Origin: Calliopum simillimum
Lineage: Eukaryota; Arthropoda; Insecta; Diptera; Lauxaniidae
Assembly (NCBI GenBank): GCA_951812925.1
Contig: OX638370.1
Location: 77,978,004-78,042,003, forward strand
Reading direction: 5' to 3'
Length of the DNA: 64,000 nt
The notes below the pieces were generated by a model. That model was given only the letters and a program-made list of their open reading frames with translations, made no database searches and was not told where the DNA came from. Made by a program: the position numbers and the translations under genes. Below are positions 20,440 to 31,522 of this stretch, in pieces (the stretch's first letter is position 1; every line of letters starts with the position of its first letter).

Positions 20440-22548
20440 CCCTTAAATGCATGGGGTCAGCCCCCAATATGGAGACCAAGCTCCCCTTATGTAAAATCGG
20501 CCCCTGAACACGAAATGGATATTCATTTTCCTGGGAAATGCACCGTTTTCCCGAACAATCGGAAAAAGTGTGAATTTCGGTATGGACCAAATATGGTCCA
20601 CCATGCATTGCATATCTTTTTATATATTTGAAATTAAATACATCTTATTTTTGTTTTTTATTAAAAATTAACGAAAATAATTAGTTTATTAAGTTTTTAT
20701 TGCGATTATGAATACAATAATTAATTTTTGGAATGATACTCGACGAAGCAATTACGTTTATCGTTTAAACAAAGGTGCACATTGCACTTGAAAATGGAAC
20801 GATTGTTCAAGTCTTTGCCTCCGCATTTAATTTTTTTTTTTTGGCATTTTTGCACCGAAGACGTCCATCAGCAACAGGTAGGTGGTCAATACCATCCAAA
20901 CGCAAATTCTGGGATGGCTTATGCTCCTCTTTGGCAAGAAGGACTGGCGCAAGTAATTCGGGTCGACCTCTTTTCTGTATGTTATGAGCAGTCATATTTG
21001 TTAACACATTGGATATCTCTAGACGAAACGCTTTTTGTGTCATCGGAAAAGTAGCCATCTAATAAAGTAGCCATCCATTGACCATGCAAAGGTCGAGCAA
21101 ATGGTAAAATATTGTTATGTACCATTTTCTGCTTTTCACGATTATTTTTAGGCGACCCTTAGAGCAATCCATAAGATCTACATACACCGCCCATGGGCAG
21201 GGAATCGTAATAGTCTCGTGTTTCTTTTTATCCCAGCGTTGAACTGTTGGGATTTCGATATCAACGTCATGTTCAGTAATCATGTCATCTTTCCAGGATA
21301 ACGATGTAACTTGGATATCATGAATGTTATCTTTGAACTCTGTCGAAACGCCTCTATTTAACTTCATCATAGCCTTTGGGTCTGGCAGTTTACAAGTTTT
21401 TATTCGGTTTCGATTGATGTTGATGGTTCCAATACTGTGAATACCTTGAGTCCGAAGATAAATCAATAATGGTGTAGATGTGTAATAATTATCCATATGA
21501 TTATGAAATTTTCAAATCGAGGGACTTCACGAGTCATACGTAGAACAATGTCTGCAGAAGCTTTTAAATCTGGTTCCTCTGGCCAAAAGGAGTGGTTTTC
21601 TCTAGTATAAATTTTAAATTTATACATAAAACCGGATGCATCGCAAAGGGCAAAGAATTTAAATCCCCATTTCTTAGGCTTGTTTGGGAGAAACTGTTTC
21701 ATATAGTGTCCAACTTTTGTGCTACACATTTGCTTATCTATCGATAAACGTGACTCCATGGGGATAGATAGGAAACGATCGTTCAGTGAACCGAGCATAG
21801 GCCTTAGTTTGAATAGGCGATCAGGTTTTTCGGCATCATACTCTGCGTTATTCTTTATACGGAGGTATACTCTAATCTTCTCAAACCTGTTGACAATCAT
21901 CACATTACGTACAGCATCAACTCCATGCTGCCAATTCCAGTAATCTCTTACATACGGAAGTTTGTGTTATGACATATAATACATAATGTCACGTTGGCCT
22001 GAATGCATGCAATCCGAAGCCAAACAGCATGCCTGAACTCGTCCATTCATCACACATCATGAATTGACATGATAATCCACGATTTACCCGCAAAAATTGG
22101 AATCCATTTAATTAATAAAAAATATGCTAAAAGGAGGTATTCACATTCTGATTTGGCTCAGATGCATGGTGGACCATATATGGTACACAGAAAAATACGT
22201 AAAAAAACTATTATTGGAGAACAATTTCGATCAAGATTCGACGTAACTAGCTAAAACAAAATCCAATATACTCACCAATATTTTTTTTATCACAAAAAAT
22301 ACGAATTAAATATATTTTATTCACTGTTGAAAAGCACTTTTGAAATTTTTCGTAAAAAACACGTCCGTCTACTTTGGCAGCTTACTGAAAACTGGAAACA
22401 GACGTCGACGTGCCGAAGAGGCATTATTACAAACGCTCTTACTGTAGGCTTCAAGTTAAAATAAAATGCAACGCGATGGAGGTTCATTGGCTAGATTTAA
22501 CCATGATTATGTTCATGAACCATATATGGTCCACTATGCGTTTAAGGG
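20440..22548 (-). mobile_element. piggyBac-type element, dead, with TTAA target duplication
   Basis: TTAA flanks both sides (20436-20439 and 22549-22552). The ends CCCTTAAATGCATGG and, as complement, CCCTTAAACGCATAGTGG are inverted. Subterminal copies of TGGACCAAATATGGTCCACC (20583) and GGTGGACCATATATGG (22167) are further inverted motifs. The 2.1-kb length and the TTAA target are hallmarks of the piggyBac superfamily, confirmed by the transposase remains. Confidence 0.92.
20810..22000 (-). pseudogene. piggyBac-type transposase pseudogene
   Basis: Minus-strand blocks in order: LPYVRDYWNWQHGVDAVRNV (about 21960), then RFEKIRVYLRIKNN and DRLFKLRPMLGSLNDRF. Next are LSIDKQMCSTKVGHYMKQF, carrying the likely first catalytic Asp, and KPKKWGFKFFALCDASGF. 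A frameshift near 21490 follows, then MDNYYTSTPLLIYLR with the second Asp, and WAVYVDLMDCSKGRLK, plausibly around the third. The C-terminus (21058 leftward) has KRGRPELLAPVL and RLRCKNAKKKK, where a cysteine-rich tail would normally follow. The N-terminal part before about 22000 is not recognisable. Stops and frameshifts make it inactive. Confidence 0.88.
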
Positions 22549-22552
22549 TTAA

Positions 22553-23094
22553 GGCATAGAGTACAAATTTTCGTTATATTTTTTCCAAATTTATCACGTT
22601 ATTCTATTCCGTTTCCACAAAATAAGCTTTTAAAATGTGCCATACGATATTTCCTTTTAAAGTTATGAACGATTTAAGATGTGTGCAGTCTACAACTAGC
22701 CTCAATAGTAACAAAAGTCTTTGTCAACCAGACTTCGAATAGATCGAAATTGCTGAAGAATAAGTTACCTGACAAAAATTTTATTAAAAAAAAGGGCACA
22801 ATCAGGCGGTCAAATTTCTAAATAACATTAACAATAGTAACGTCTAACTAATTTGGGTTTCTTAAAAGGAACAAATACGAACAAACATTTTAAAAGCTTT
22901 ACGAAGTTCGAAATTTAAAATAATTTTAAAAATAAGGGGTTTCATTTGAGTCTTAAATTTTCCATAGAAAACCAACATATATTTTAATATTTCACAAAAA
23001 TAAGTTTAGCATGTCTACATGATTTTTTGGATCTTTCTGGATTTTTTATTCGGTCTTTTTGAAGTTTTCTATACATGTGTTGAGTTGACACACT
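22553..23094. other. AT-rich spacer, nothing recognised
   Basis: No reading frame, element end or tRNA-like module was recognised between the piggyBac relic and the repeat at 23095. Confidence 0.5.
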
Positions 23095-23275
23095 TAATTT
23101 TGCGATCCTTACATCATGTCTTCTGAAGACTTATGAAAGATGTTAATGGGAATATTTTTGTGGAAGACTTTAACCCTGCACATCTCCCACAAATGGGTCA
23201 TTTTTGGTCATTTCTCAAAAAAGTACAAAAATGGATGAATATGTACCACAGAAAAAAAAAAGTCGAAAATTTACC
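23095..23275 (+). repeat. Dispersed repeat, ATATTTTTGTGGAA...ACAAATGGGTC family
   Basis: Matches the minus strand of 44235-44400: CATCATGTCTTCTGAAGAC, AATATTTTTGTGGAAGAC, CCCACAAATGGGTC and CATTTCTCAAAAAAGTAC. TTAACCCTGCACATCTCCC sits inside it. No function can be given. A third, more distant relative may lie at 43085-43150. Confidence 0.65.
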
Positions 23276-23916
23276 GCGAAGGCCAAAAAATCGCCAATAT
23301 CAATAAAGACCTCATACATTTCAAGTTAATTAAATTTTTTAAGGTATTAATCTTAAGTTTTAAGCATTTATTGACTTCGGTGAACCATTATAATTGTATC
23401 AATATATTCGAAACACCGGCCCAGGGTCCAGAAATAAATGCTACTGAAATATTTCTTCAAAAAATGAACTGAAAATGATATTCATGGAAGAGTGGGAAAA
23501 AATTTATCCGAGTTATTGTGAAAAACTAATTCAAAGCATGTAAAAAGGTGATTAAAAACAACAAGAAAATGCACATTAAATATTGAACTAAGGAAAAAAT
23601 TATCATTTTGTTAACCCTAAGAATTTTTAAGTGTGTAACTTAATGACATTTTATATATAGAAAATTGATTTTTTAATTGAACTTTTAGTCATATATTTGC
23701 AAAGATCGACTTACATATAAATCTATCAATGCATTTTCTAACACATAATTATGACAAATCAAGGAACGGATTAAAAACACGGCTATAGTGACATATGTTT
23801 CGTCTTTCGCCACAAAGACTCATCAGACTATTTTTGTTGTAATTATAATTATATTTATTTTACTAAATTAATTATAATTGAAAAATTGCAAGTTTGAAAA
23901 CTTTTTGTGTTTTTTG

Positions 23917-24000
23917 GCCTGGGCGTGAGTCGAACCAAGGAACTCGCGGTTGGTAGCAGAAGTCGCTACCACTGCACCAGCCTTGCCCGGCTGCGAAGCC
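23917..24000 (-). repeat. tRNA-like module in left palindrome arm
   Basis: On the minus strand it has TGGTGCAGTGG (A-box-like, 23971-23981) and GGTTCGACTCA (B-box-like, 23928-23938), bounded by GCCGGGCAAGGC and GCCCAGGCC. It reads away from the palindrome centre. Confidence 0.7.
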
Positions 24001-24301
24001 GACTTTTGCCAGTTTTGCTTGTGTGTTAATACGTATTGATATATCATAATTGTTGTTTTGTGTTATTTATTGATATTTGGTATAGTTGTTCCTTTGGAAC
24101 AAATTCAATACCGATTGCAGGTGTTTCCACCTTATCAGGGCGTGTTCTCCCAAATAACTTTAAGAATTTTTAAGTGTGTAACTTAATGACATTTTATATA
24201 TAGAAAATTGATTTTTTAATTGAACTAAATAACACAAAACAACAATTATGATATATCAATACGTATTAACACACAAGCAAAACTGGCAAAAGTCGGCTTC
24301 G

Positions 24302-24380
24302 CAGCCGGGCAAGGCTGGTGCAGTGGTAGCGACTTCTACTACCAACCGCGAGTTCCTTGGTTCGACTCACGCCCAGGCCA
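24302..24380 (+). repeat. tRNA-like module in right palindrome arm
   Basis: Mirror of 23917-24000: A-box-like TGGTGCAGTGG at 24316-24326 and B-box-like GGTTCGACTCA at 24359-24369, reading away from the centre. The T-arm stem does not pair fully, so a functional tRNA is unlikely. Confidence 0.7.
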
Positions 24381-24639
24381 AAAAACACAAAAAGTTTTCA
24401 AACTTGCAATTTTTCAATAATAATTAATTTAGTAAAATAAATATAATTATAATTACAACAAAAATAGTCTGATGAGTCTTTGTGGCGAAAGACGAAACAT
24501 ATGTCACTATAGCCGTGTTTTTAATCCGTTCCTTGATTTGTCATAATTATGTGTTAGAAAATGCATTGATAGATTTATATGTAAGTCGATCTTTGCAAAT
24601 ATATGACTAAAAGTTCAATTAAAAAATCAATTTTGTTAA

Positions 24640-25022
24640 CCCCTTGAGACCGAAGCCCAGGCCATTGTAGATAACGAAAAATTATCTTCGTACTAAGTTT
24701 TGTAGTGTTTAAATTAAGAAAAAAAAGTAGGTCCGGAAAAGACCCTTATAGCCGGAAATGGTGCACTCATATTACACAGCTCAGTAAAAAAAAATCTAAA
24801 AAACTTTTTGAATACTAATCCTGAAAGCACATGATGTTACTAGTAAAACCCTATCTGTGTTTCGCTTGTTTGGCTCCAGGTCAAATTTTATAGTAATATA
24901 AAAAATGCTTCAAAACAGCTTTTTCAATGTTGCCACGGCTATAAGTCGTAAACCGTTTGAGATTTTGTTTTTTTTTTTTTGTTTTGCTTGGGGTCTTATG
25001 TGACCCCATTAGTCTCAAGAGG
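24640..25022. mobile_element. 383-bp TTAA-flanked non-autonomous element
   Basis: TTAA stands at 24636-24639 and 25023-25026. The ends CCCCTTGAGAC and (complement) CCTCTTGAGAC are inverted. No transposase is present. The exact TTAA duplication suggests mobilisation by a piggyBac-type enzyme, though the ends differ from those of the relic at 20440-22548 beyond the CCCTT-like start. Its left TTAA lies 2-5 bases beyond the right arm of the palindrome. Confidence 0.82.
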
Positions 25023-25130
25023 TTAAGGTGTACGAATATGCTTAACTTTTGTAACTTTTTATTTATTTTCAAAAATAATGGAACATTTCAAGTTTGGTTT
25101 TTTGATAAAATTGAAAGATTAAATATACTA

Positions 25131-26416
25131 TTGGGTGTACAACTTAAAAACCGGAATTTGACGGTGGATGTCCGTACTAACAAATATCGTGAAAGCTCGA
25201 ACTTTATACATATGTCATTTTGAAGGTACATTTGACAGCTGTCAAAATCAGTCAACAAAACAATTTTATCTTGTGTGCATCATTATTATTTTTCACGATG
25301 AATAACTTCGAAAATTCGAGAAAAAGACAGCATTTGCGGAAGGTTCTGTTGGGTAATTTTTTTGCAAAGAAAACTGCTGCGGAAAGTCATAGTTTGCTTG
25401 TAGAAGTTTATGGCAACGATGCTTTAGGAAACACACAGTGTTTTGAATGGTTTAAACGCTTCAAAAGTGCCGATTTTGACATCAAAGACAAAGAACGCCC
25501 AGGACAGCCAAAAAAGTATGAAGACTAAGGATTAGAGAAGCTACTCGATGAGGATTCGTGTCAAACACAAGACGAGCTTGCCAAATTGTTGGGAGTGACT
25601 CAGCAAGCCATTTCGAAACGTTTGAAAGCCGCCGGATACATTCAGAAGCAAGGTAATTGGGTCCCCTATGAGTTGAAGCCGAGAGACGTTGAACGGCGCT
25701 TCTGTATGTCTGAAATGCTGCCTAAGCGCCATAAAAACAAATCATTTTTGCATCGGATTGTGACTGGGGATGAAAAATGGATCCATTATGACAATCCCAA
25801 GCGCAAAAAGTCATACGTGAAACCCGGCCAACCAGCCAAATCAACCTCGAAGCCAAATATCCATGGCGCCAAGGTTATGCTGTGAATTTGGTGAGATCAG
25901 AAGGGGCCGTTATATTATGAGTTGTTGAAATCGGGCCAGACAATCACAGGTGACCTGTACCAAACACAATTAATACGTTTGTAGCGTGCCATCATCGAAA
26001 AATGCCCGGAAAATGTGACCAGACACGAAGCAATAATTTTTCATCATGACAACGCTCGGCCGCATGTTGCAAGACCCGTGAAAAACTATTTGGAAAATAG
26101 TGGATGGGAAGTTTTGGCTCACCCGCCTTTTAGTCCGGACCTTGCTCCGTCTGACTTTCATTTATTTCGCTCGATGCAAAACGCCCTCACCGGAATACGC
26201 TTCACATCAGAGCAAGGCATCCGAAATTGGATAGATTCATTTTTGGCCGCCAAGCCGGCGCAATTTTTTGGGATGGAATTCATAAATTGCCTGAAAGATG
26301 GGGAAATGTTGTAGCTTCCAATGGACAATACTTTGAATAAAATATATTGTAACATTTTTCCACAATAAAGCATCAAATTTCGCTAAAAAATTCCGGTTTT
26401 TAAGTTGTACACCCAA
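25131..26416 (+). mobile_element. Full-length mariner (DD34D), 1286 bp
   Basis: The left end TTGGGTGTACAACTTAAAAA and the complement of the right end match as inverted repeats. TA flanks both sides (25129-25130 and 26417-26418). The size is normal for mariner. The family is also present as the relic at 11614-12480. The subfamily is not assigned; the end sequence differs from the irritans-like copy at 57942. Confidence 0.95.
25298..26325 (+). pseudogene. Mariner transposase, complete but with stops
   Basis: Starts MNNFENSRKRQHLRKVLLG. All three catalytic Asp residues are present: VTGDEKWIHYDN, HHDNARPHVARPVKNYL and SPDLAPSDFHLF. The second and third are separated by exactly 34 residues (DD34D). 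It stays in one frame almost throughout but is interrupted by stops at 25526, 25883, 25892 and 25981. Near 26270 one T is missing from a run (the relic at 11614 keeps it), which shifts the C-terminal FFWDGIHKLPERWG block. The few lesions suggest a fairly young copy. Confidence 0.93.
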
Positions 26417-26910
26417 TATGTATTAAAAATTAAATATCTTTCAATTTATTTTTCAATCATCTTTGCTATGTTATATTAGGTAAGAATATGTTCTAAGCTA
26501 CATATGGGTGGTTATACTCACGAAAGAAGGAAAATACGTTAGTATACAAAGGTCACAAACTTTGTTCTCCGATATGTGAAAAAATGGTTTTTTTATTTAA
26601 CTAATCATAATTGCTATTAATGATTTCCACCTCTATGATGCTATCAAAGTTCCATATTATTTCACTCTCTACACAATAACTCTTTGGTCTTTACTGAGGT
26701 AATAAATACATACTAATAACTTACTTAGTTTGCAACACTTTGGCTTTACTGCACTGTAATCAAACGATCAGTGAACTTCCATCTAGCAAAAATACGCTAG
26801 TAAGAAACTCTCTAGATATTCTATGTTTCTGCATTATTCCAAGATTTTTCCAACTTGCAGAAGTTACATAGAATGTGCAACACAGAGCGAAGAAAAAAGC
26901 ATAACTTGCG

Positions 26911-27088
26911 CTAGTGAGTGTTTTAATATGTTTCATTTCTGATTTGGATTTAACAACGCTCCAAGATCATATTTGTCTGGTGCATTGCTAAATCACGCAC
27001 GAACGTTGTTGAAACTTATTTAGCCACGCTGGTTGCCAAGCGTTGTTAAGTCCAAATCAGCAACGAAACGTGGTCAAAACACTCACGA
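26911..27088. repeat. Inverted repeat of about 50 bp
   Basis: TAGTGAGTGTTTTAATATG...GATTTGGATTTAACAACGCT (26911-26970) is mirrored by AAGCGTTGTTAAGTCCAAAT...CACTCACGAA (27039-27088). A further CAACGCTCAAAA motif lies at 27347. It may be the end region of an undefined element. Nothing else is recognised in 26420-26910. Confidence 0.6.
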
Positions 27089-27145
27089 ATGTTGTAGAAG
27101 CTAATTTTGAAACAAATAGACTTTCAGTCAACCTCACAATAATAA

Positions 27146-27290
27146 CGGCAGTGGCTGAGTTTGTTAAAATCCGCATCTATCCTACGACAGGTTCCAGGTT
27201 CAAATCTCCCCAATACTAAACAATAAGATTTATTAAATGCAAAAAATTTAAAATTAAAAAAAAAAAACAATAACAGTTTCATTGTTGTTG
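27146..27290 (+). repeat. tRNA-like SINE fragment
   Basis: GGCAGTGGCTGAGTTTGTTA (A-box-like) and, 30 bases on, CCAGGTTCAAATCTCC (B box GGTTCAAATCT at 27197-27207) are followed by an A-rich tail at about 27240-27270. It differs in sequence from the other tRNA-like modules in the window. The A-B spacing is short, so it may be degraded. Confidence 0.55.
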
Positions 27291-27679
27291 ACAGGAAAAA
27301 ATTAAAATAATAATAAGAAAAATAATTTTTTTTTTATTTTATTTAGCAACGCTCAAAATTTGGGTCACAACGTTGTTATAATAACCACGTTTCTGGCACT
27401 TTTGACAATGTTGTTGGTATATATGAAACTTCTCGTCGATTTCAGGAGTGTAATTTGTTTTAATTCACGTTAGATGCTAAGAAGTTGAGTAAATTCGTGG
27501 ATGAAACTTGGCTGGTCACTGCAGAACTGCGTAAGAACATTCTTAATTTCAAGTTCCTAAATATGGAATTGATATTTGTTTATTCGAAAACTTTTCTATT
27601 ATCTCTTTGAATGCATTATTATTATATATAATTAAAATAATTACATTTACTAAATTTATTATATTTCCCCAAATGTCAA

Positions 27680-28080
27680 TTGATTTTAAAATCTGTGCAT
27701 CATCGAGCAGAGCATCATCACCGCGCACCGCCACTCCTTTTTCAATTTGACGCACGTGAGGAGTCATTTTGTGTTTTAAAATTCAGTTTTGGCTCAAAAG
27801 TTGAAATTAATTTTCATTTCATGTGTGCGGTTGTGCTGAAGCCCCCGCATTTGAGGTCTACGCACCCAAAAAAAAATCAGTGTCGCTGTGACAAAACTTA
27901 AAAGCATCGGTTTTTGCGGCTTTTGTTATTGTAATTGGTGTTGTTGTTGTGATTTTTTAATGATTTCAGCGTAGCTCAGTTAATGACGGCATGAATCACA
28001 CATTCGGAACAACTGAAAGTGAATGCAGAGCGCACAATACAATGGACAGACAGACAGACAGGCGGACAGACAGAAACCGA
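27680..28080. other. GC-richer, apparently single-copy segment
   Basis: Contains CATCATCGAGCAGAGCATCA, CGCACCGCCACTCC and a GACAGACAGACAGGCGGACA microsatellite (28045-28075). No second copy was noticed. It may be a conserved non-coding or untranslated segment, but nothing in the sequence proves it. 28090-29020 is AT-rich with nothing recognised. Confidence 0.35.
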
Positions 28081-29021
28081 ATACAAATACAAAATAATTT
28101 GACATTCAATTGAAAGGAAGTAGGGGAACAAAGCAAATGTACTTAGTCACTTAATGGAGTATTAAAAATTTCTTATCTACATATTTCAATTGATTCAGTT
28201 ATTTAGTTTTAAAAAACAAGTACTGCACTAAAAAGATTTTATAAAAAAACCCCATTAAATGAAAAACGGATCATATCTTTTAAATATCAAAATACTTTTT
28301 TTTTTTTTTTTTGTAAGATATATATATTATTTTGAATAAATTCCTCGATCCCAAGAAAATTCCAAAAAACTAATTGAGTTATCGCATTTTAAATTTATTA
28401 ATAAACCTTAAATCGATTATGTTGCCGATACCGGTATTCCGGACCAAATGTCGATATCAAAAACCAGTAAATATTTTAAAATATAACTCCGATTTACAAA
28501 AAATGAGAAGATTTTATTCGCAACATCAAAATGTTAACTTCACTTCACTATTGTGAAAACATTATTTTAGAGCCTTATAGAGTTTTCGTTTCTCGGCGAA
28601 AAAATCTGCCCTCTAAAGATGCCGAATTTTTTAAATTTTCACCTGAACTCAAAAAATGTTAACCGGATCTAGTTTACGATAGATCAGAAAAAATGCAGAA
28701 TTTTGTTAAATAATGAGATGTTGGCTACACTATGGTTTACTTTCGGTTGTTTTTCGCCAACAAATTATAAACTTCAACAATAGAAGTTGAAACCTTTTAT
28801 TTATTTTTCCAATCTTTTAGTTAATTTACATAAATATATTGCGTTTAAAAGGCAATTAAAATCCTTTTCCCCCTATAATTGGTAACAATTGAATGCAAAA
28901 TTCTTTGCATCGTCGAAATTTACGAGTCTAAATTTTTTGCTATTTGAATGTTACATTTTTTGAAAACGAACCGGTCAGAATTTTTTTTTGGAAACGAACG
29001 AAAAAAGTTCGACATTCGGAA

Positions 29022-30681
29022 AGAGTCTCTAAGGACAGCGTCACGAAGCATAACGCCAGCGAAGACAATAAGTCATACAAGACTTTGTAAACGTACCTCT
29101 TTGGCGATGCGAATGCGAACCTTAAACGGTTATGTTAGAATAAGAACAGTAGAATTAAAAACGTAATAATTTCTATGTATTGGTACTACGTTTTTAGCTC
29201 GCGAAATAGTAACGTTTACGTAACATAAAAGTGGTTCGTTTTTGCTTCGCTAAAATTGGACTTCTTCCGAACTGACTTAAACAAAGATTACATTTGGAAT
29301 TTCATAATAATTTATTTTAAATTGCTTTATTTAACGGGCTTGAGGACCAAATTAATAAAAAACGCTTCTTTGACTTTTTATAATTTATTTAAAATTTCTT
29401 CTTCCAATATTTCGACTACCTTTGATAGTCATCTTCAGGGAACTTGTTAGAAAATAAATAAATAAATTACTTAAAAACAATTTGAAAAAAATATTGCACA
29501 AAACCAAATTTCAATTGTGTTCAGAGTCCGAATGATGAAAAACTTAACAAATGGATCTATTGCGGTTATTGATAGATATTTTAGCTTTTACTTCAAATTA
29601 ATTCATATGTTTTGCGACCATGCGCTTAAAAGTGCTTAACTTAATTAAATTAACGAGACAATCAACTTAAAAGAAAAAGAAAGAAGTGTGTTATTAAATC
29701 ACAAAAAATTTATAAGTAACACAACGTCAAAAAGTGAATTCTTTGAGTGTTGCCATATTAAGCATGAAATGTGAGCGCCCATATTCAACAAATTGTAAAT
29801 AACAACAGCTGATGTTGCCACTGCTCTGTTGTCCACTGCCCGTTAAATAAAGCAATATATATTTCAAAAGGTCGCTAAAATTATCATATTTATATTAAAG
29901 TTTTATCATATTTAACTATTTCATTTATATTACACTCAATTCACAACAATAAAATTTTTTAATATCCATTTCCGTTATACAGTCTGGATTTTCAGAAAAT
30001 TTTTTCAGCTTTATCTCTTAATCTTTGCTGGAAATTTAAAGCACTGGCACTGCTGCTCCCAAGCTGTATTAAGAATCTTCATCACCCAGCCAACGATCCT
30101 TGTACGATGCAGTCCATACTTTCAGATTCGATTGCATCAGAACCGTGGATGATGTTGCGTCCAACCTGGATGCAGCAATCTCCACGCGAAAAATAGCGGG
30201 CCTTGAGTCAGCAGAGTTGCTTGCACCCAACATCAACGTTCAAGCCTTCTCACATCATTTTAACTACCAGGCCAGAACTCATGTAAGTGATCAAAATGGA
30301 CATGAAATGACGAGCAGACAAATCAGAGTAGTGCATCTGAAGTAATTCCTTTGATGCCTAGGTGAATTTCAAAGCTACCAGCTTGAAGCCCTTCTCTTCG
30401 AAGCGTTAGATAATCTTATCAAAAAATCCTCAATGAACGCCATCAAATTTATCATGATAAAAGTACACTCCTTGTTTGCTGCTATGTGATGAAAAAAGTA
30501 ATGCAATTCCTTCATTCCAGAAATTATCAATAAAATACTCAAACTAACAACTGACAAGTAATTTATTTAATAAAATTTGTTTGTTTCCATATTCAATGTA
30601 TGTATGTGTTAGTGAAATCGCAGTTCGTAAGCGATTCGCTTTGGGTACGAAATTAATGAGCCGTTAATTTTTCTTGGAGGG
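29022..30681 (-). mobile_element. Element with shared ends carrying an NDP-kinase pseudogene (copy 1)
   Basis: Both ends match the compact copy at 41956-42362. On the minus strand it starts CCAAGAAAAATTAACGGC, continues TACCCAAAGCGAATCGCTTA and TTCACTAACA, and then enters the kinase-like sequence. It ends with CTTTGGCG-, GTAAACGTAC- and GCGAAGACAATAAGTCATAC-type blocks at 29022-29115. About 950 bases between the kinase part and the right end are absent from the other copy and are likely a later insertion. TA flanks are not clear here. Confidence 0.65.
30069..30485 (-). pseudogene. awd-like: Nucleoside-diphosphate kinase pseudogene (awd-like)
   Basis: The minus strand reads AANKECTFIMI near 30485. 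Nucleotide-level matches to the kinase follow through changing frames: a GKIIERF-like part, GFKLVALKFT and ASKELLQ. Next come HYSDLSAR, MSSGLVV and EGLNV, then GASNSADS and CIQVGRNIIHGSDAIES. A truncated tail WTASYKD ends at a stop at 30069. The His of NIIHGSDA corresponds to the residue that is phosphorylated in active enzymes. At least four frameshifts or stops occur and about 15 codons near the C-terminus are lost. No intron-like gap interrupts the match, consistent with a processed origin. Confidence 0.88.
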
Positions 30682-30831
30682 AGGGCAGAAAAAAATTCAA
30701 TATTTTTTTGAGAAACGGAAACGCTATAAGTTTTAAACGACTAGTCGGATGATCATGATTTAATTTATGTAGATGCCTTGAAAGTAAATTAAATTTTATT
30801 GAAAAATTCGTCATAATACCTTATAGGCGAG

Positions 30832-31522
30832 GAGCCGGCAATACTAAAAGTGCCGTCATCGCGGATTCTGAAATTTTTAATGCAAAATGGTAGTTTACAC
30901 TAAGACGAATAAGAAAAGCTTGGTCAGCATGGTTGTAGCCTGGCAGAAATATTTTTAAATGATTTTTGAATAATTCAATTTTCGGAATGTTTTGCCGTCA
31001 TCGCGGATTTTGATCAATCTTAATATTAATCGATGGTAAATTTCATAACCATTCAGAAAAATCCGGCCGACGAAATTTTTTTTGCCAAAAATGACCGGCA
31101 GACCTATTTTAATGGTGCGACAGTGGGTACTTCCGGAAGTTTCTAAGCTCGCATACCAAGATATTTTTAAATTTGACATTAAAACACGTAAATTAAAAAA
31201 AATAAAAAATTTCCGTGATAACAGAGAAATTGTACCCACCATTAAAATAGGTCTGCCTGTCATTTTCGGCAAAAAAAAATTGGTCGGCCGGATTTTTCTG
31301 AATGGTTATGAAATTTACCATCGATTAATATTAAGATTGGTCAAAATCCGCGATGACGGCAAAACATTCCGAAAATTTAATTATTCAAAAACCATTTAAA
31401 AATATTTCTGCCAGGCTATAACCATGCTGACCAAGCTTTTCTTATTCGTCTTAGTGTAAACTACCATTTTGCATTAAAAATTTCAGAATCCGCGATGACG
31501 GCACTTTTAGTATTGCCGGCTC
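30832..31522. mobile_element. Palindromic (foldback-type) element, arms of about 290 bp
   Basis: GAGCCGGCAATACTAAAAGT at 30832 is mirrored by the complement ending at 31522, and pairing continues inward to about 31131 and 31231, leaving a loop of about 100 bases. Within each arm, GCCGTCATCGCGGATT occurs twice. Arms differ at only a few positions. No transposase is present. The open frames on both strands are products of the palindrome. Confidence 0.88.

Larger units (their letters stand above)
23661..24634. repeat. Near-perfect palindrome, two 409-bp arms, holding tRNA-like modules
   Basis: Left arm 23661-24069 and right arm 24226-24634 are inverted copies of equal length with only about two mismatches seen. 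A 156-base loop separates them. Each arm carries one tRNA-like module and the same SINE body as the 17-19 kb structure (AAAGTTTTCAAACTTGCAAT ... AGTCTGATGAGTCTTTGT). A 66-base direct repeat (23618-23683 and 24161-24226) straddles the start of the left arm and the end of the loop. Such near identity implies a recent origin or gene conversion between the arms. Confidence 0.92.

Noticed and set aside
31082..31399. 105-codon frames on both strands at 30955-31399
   Set aside because: The two proteins are near copies because the region is a palindrome; no independent coding evidence.
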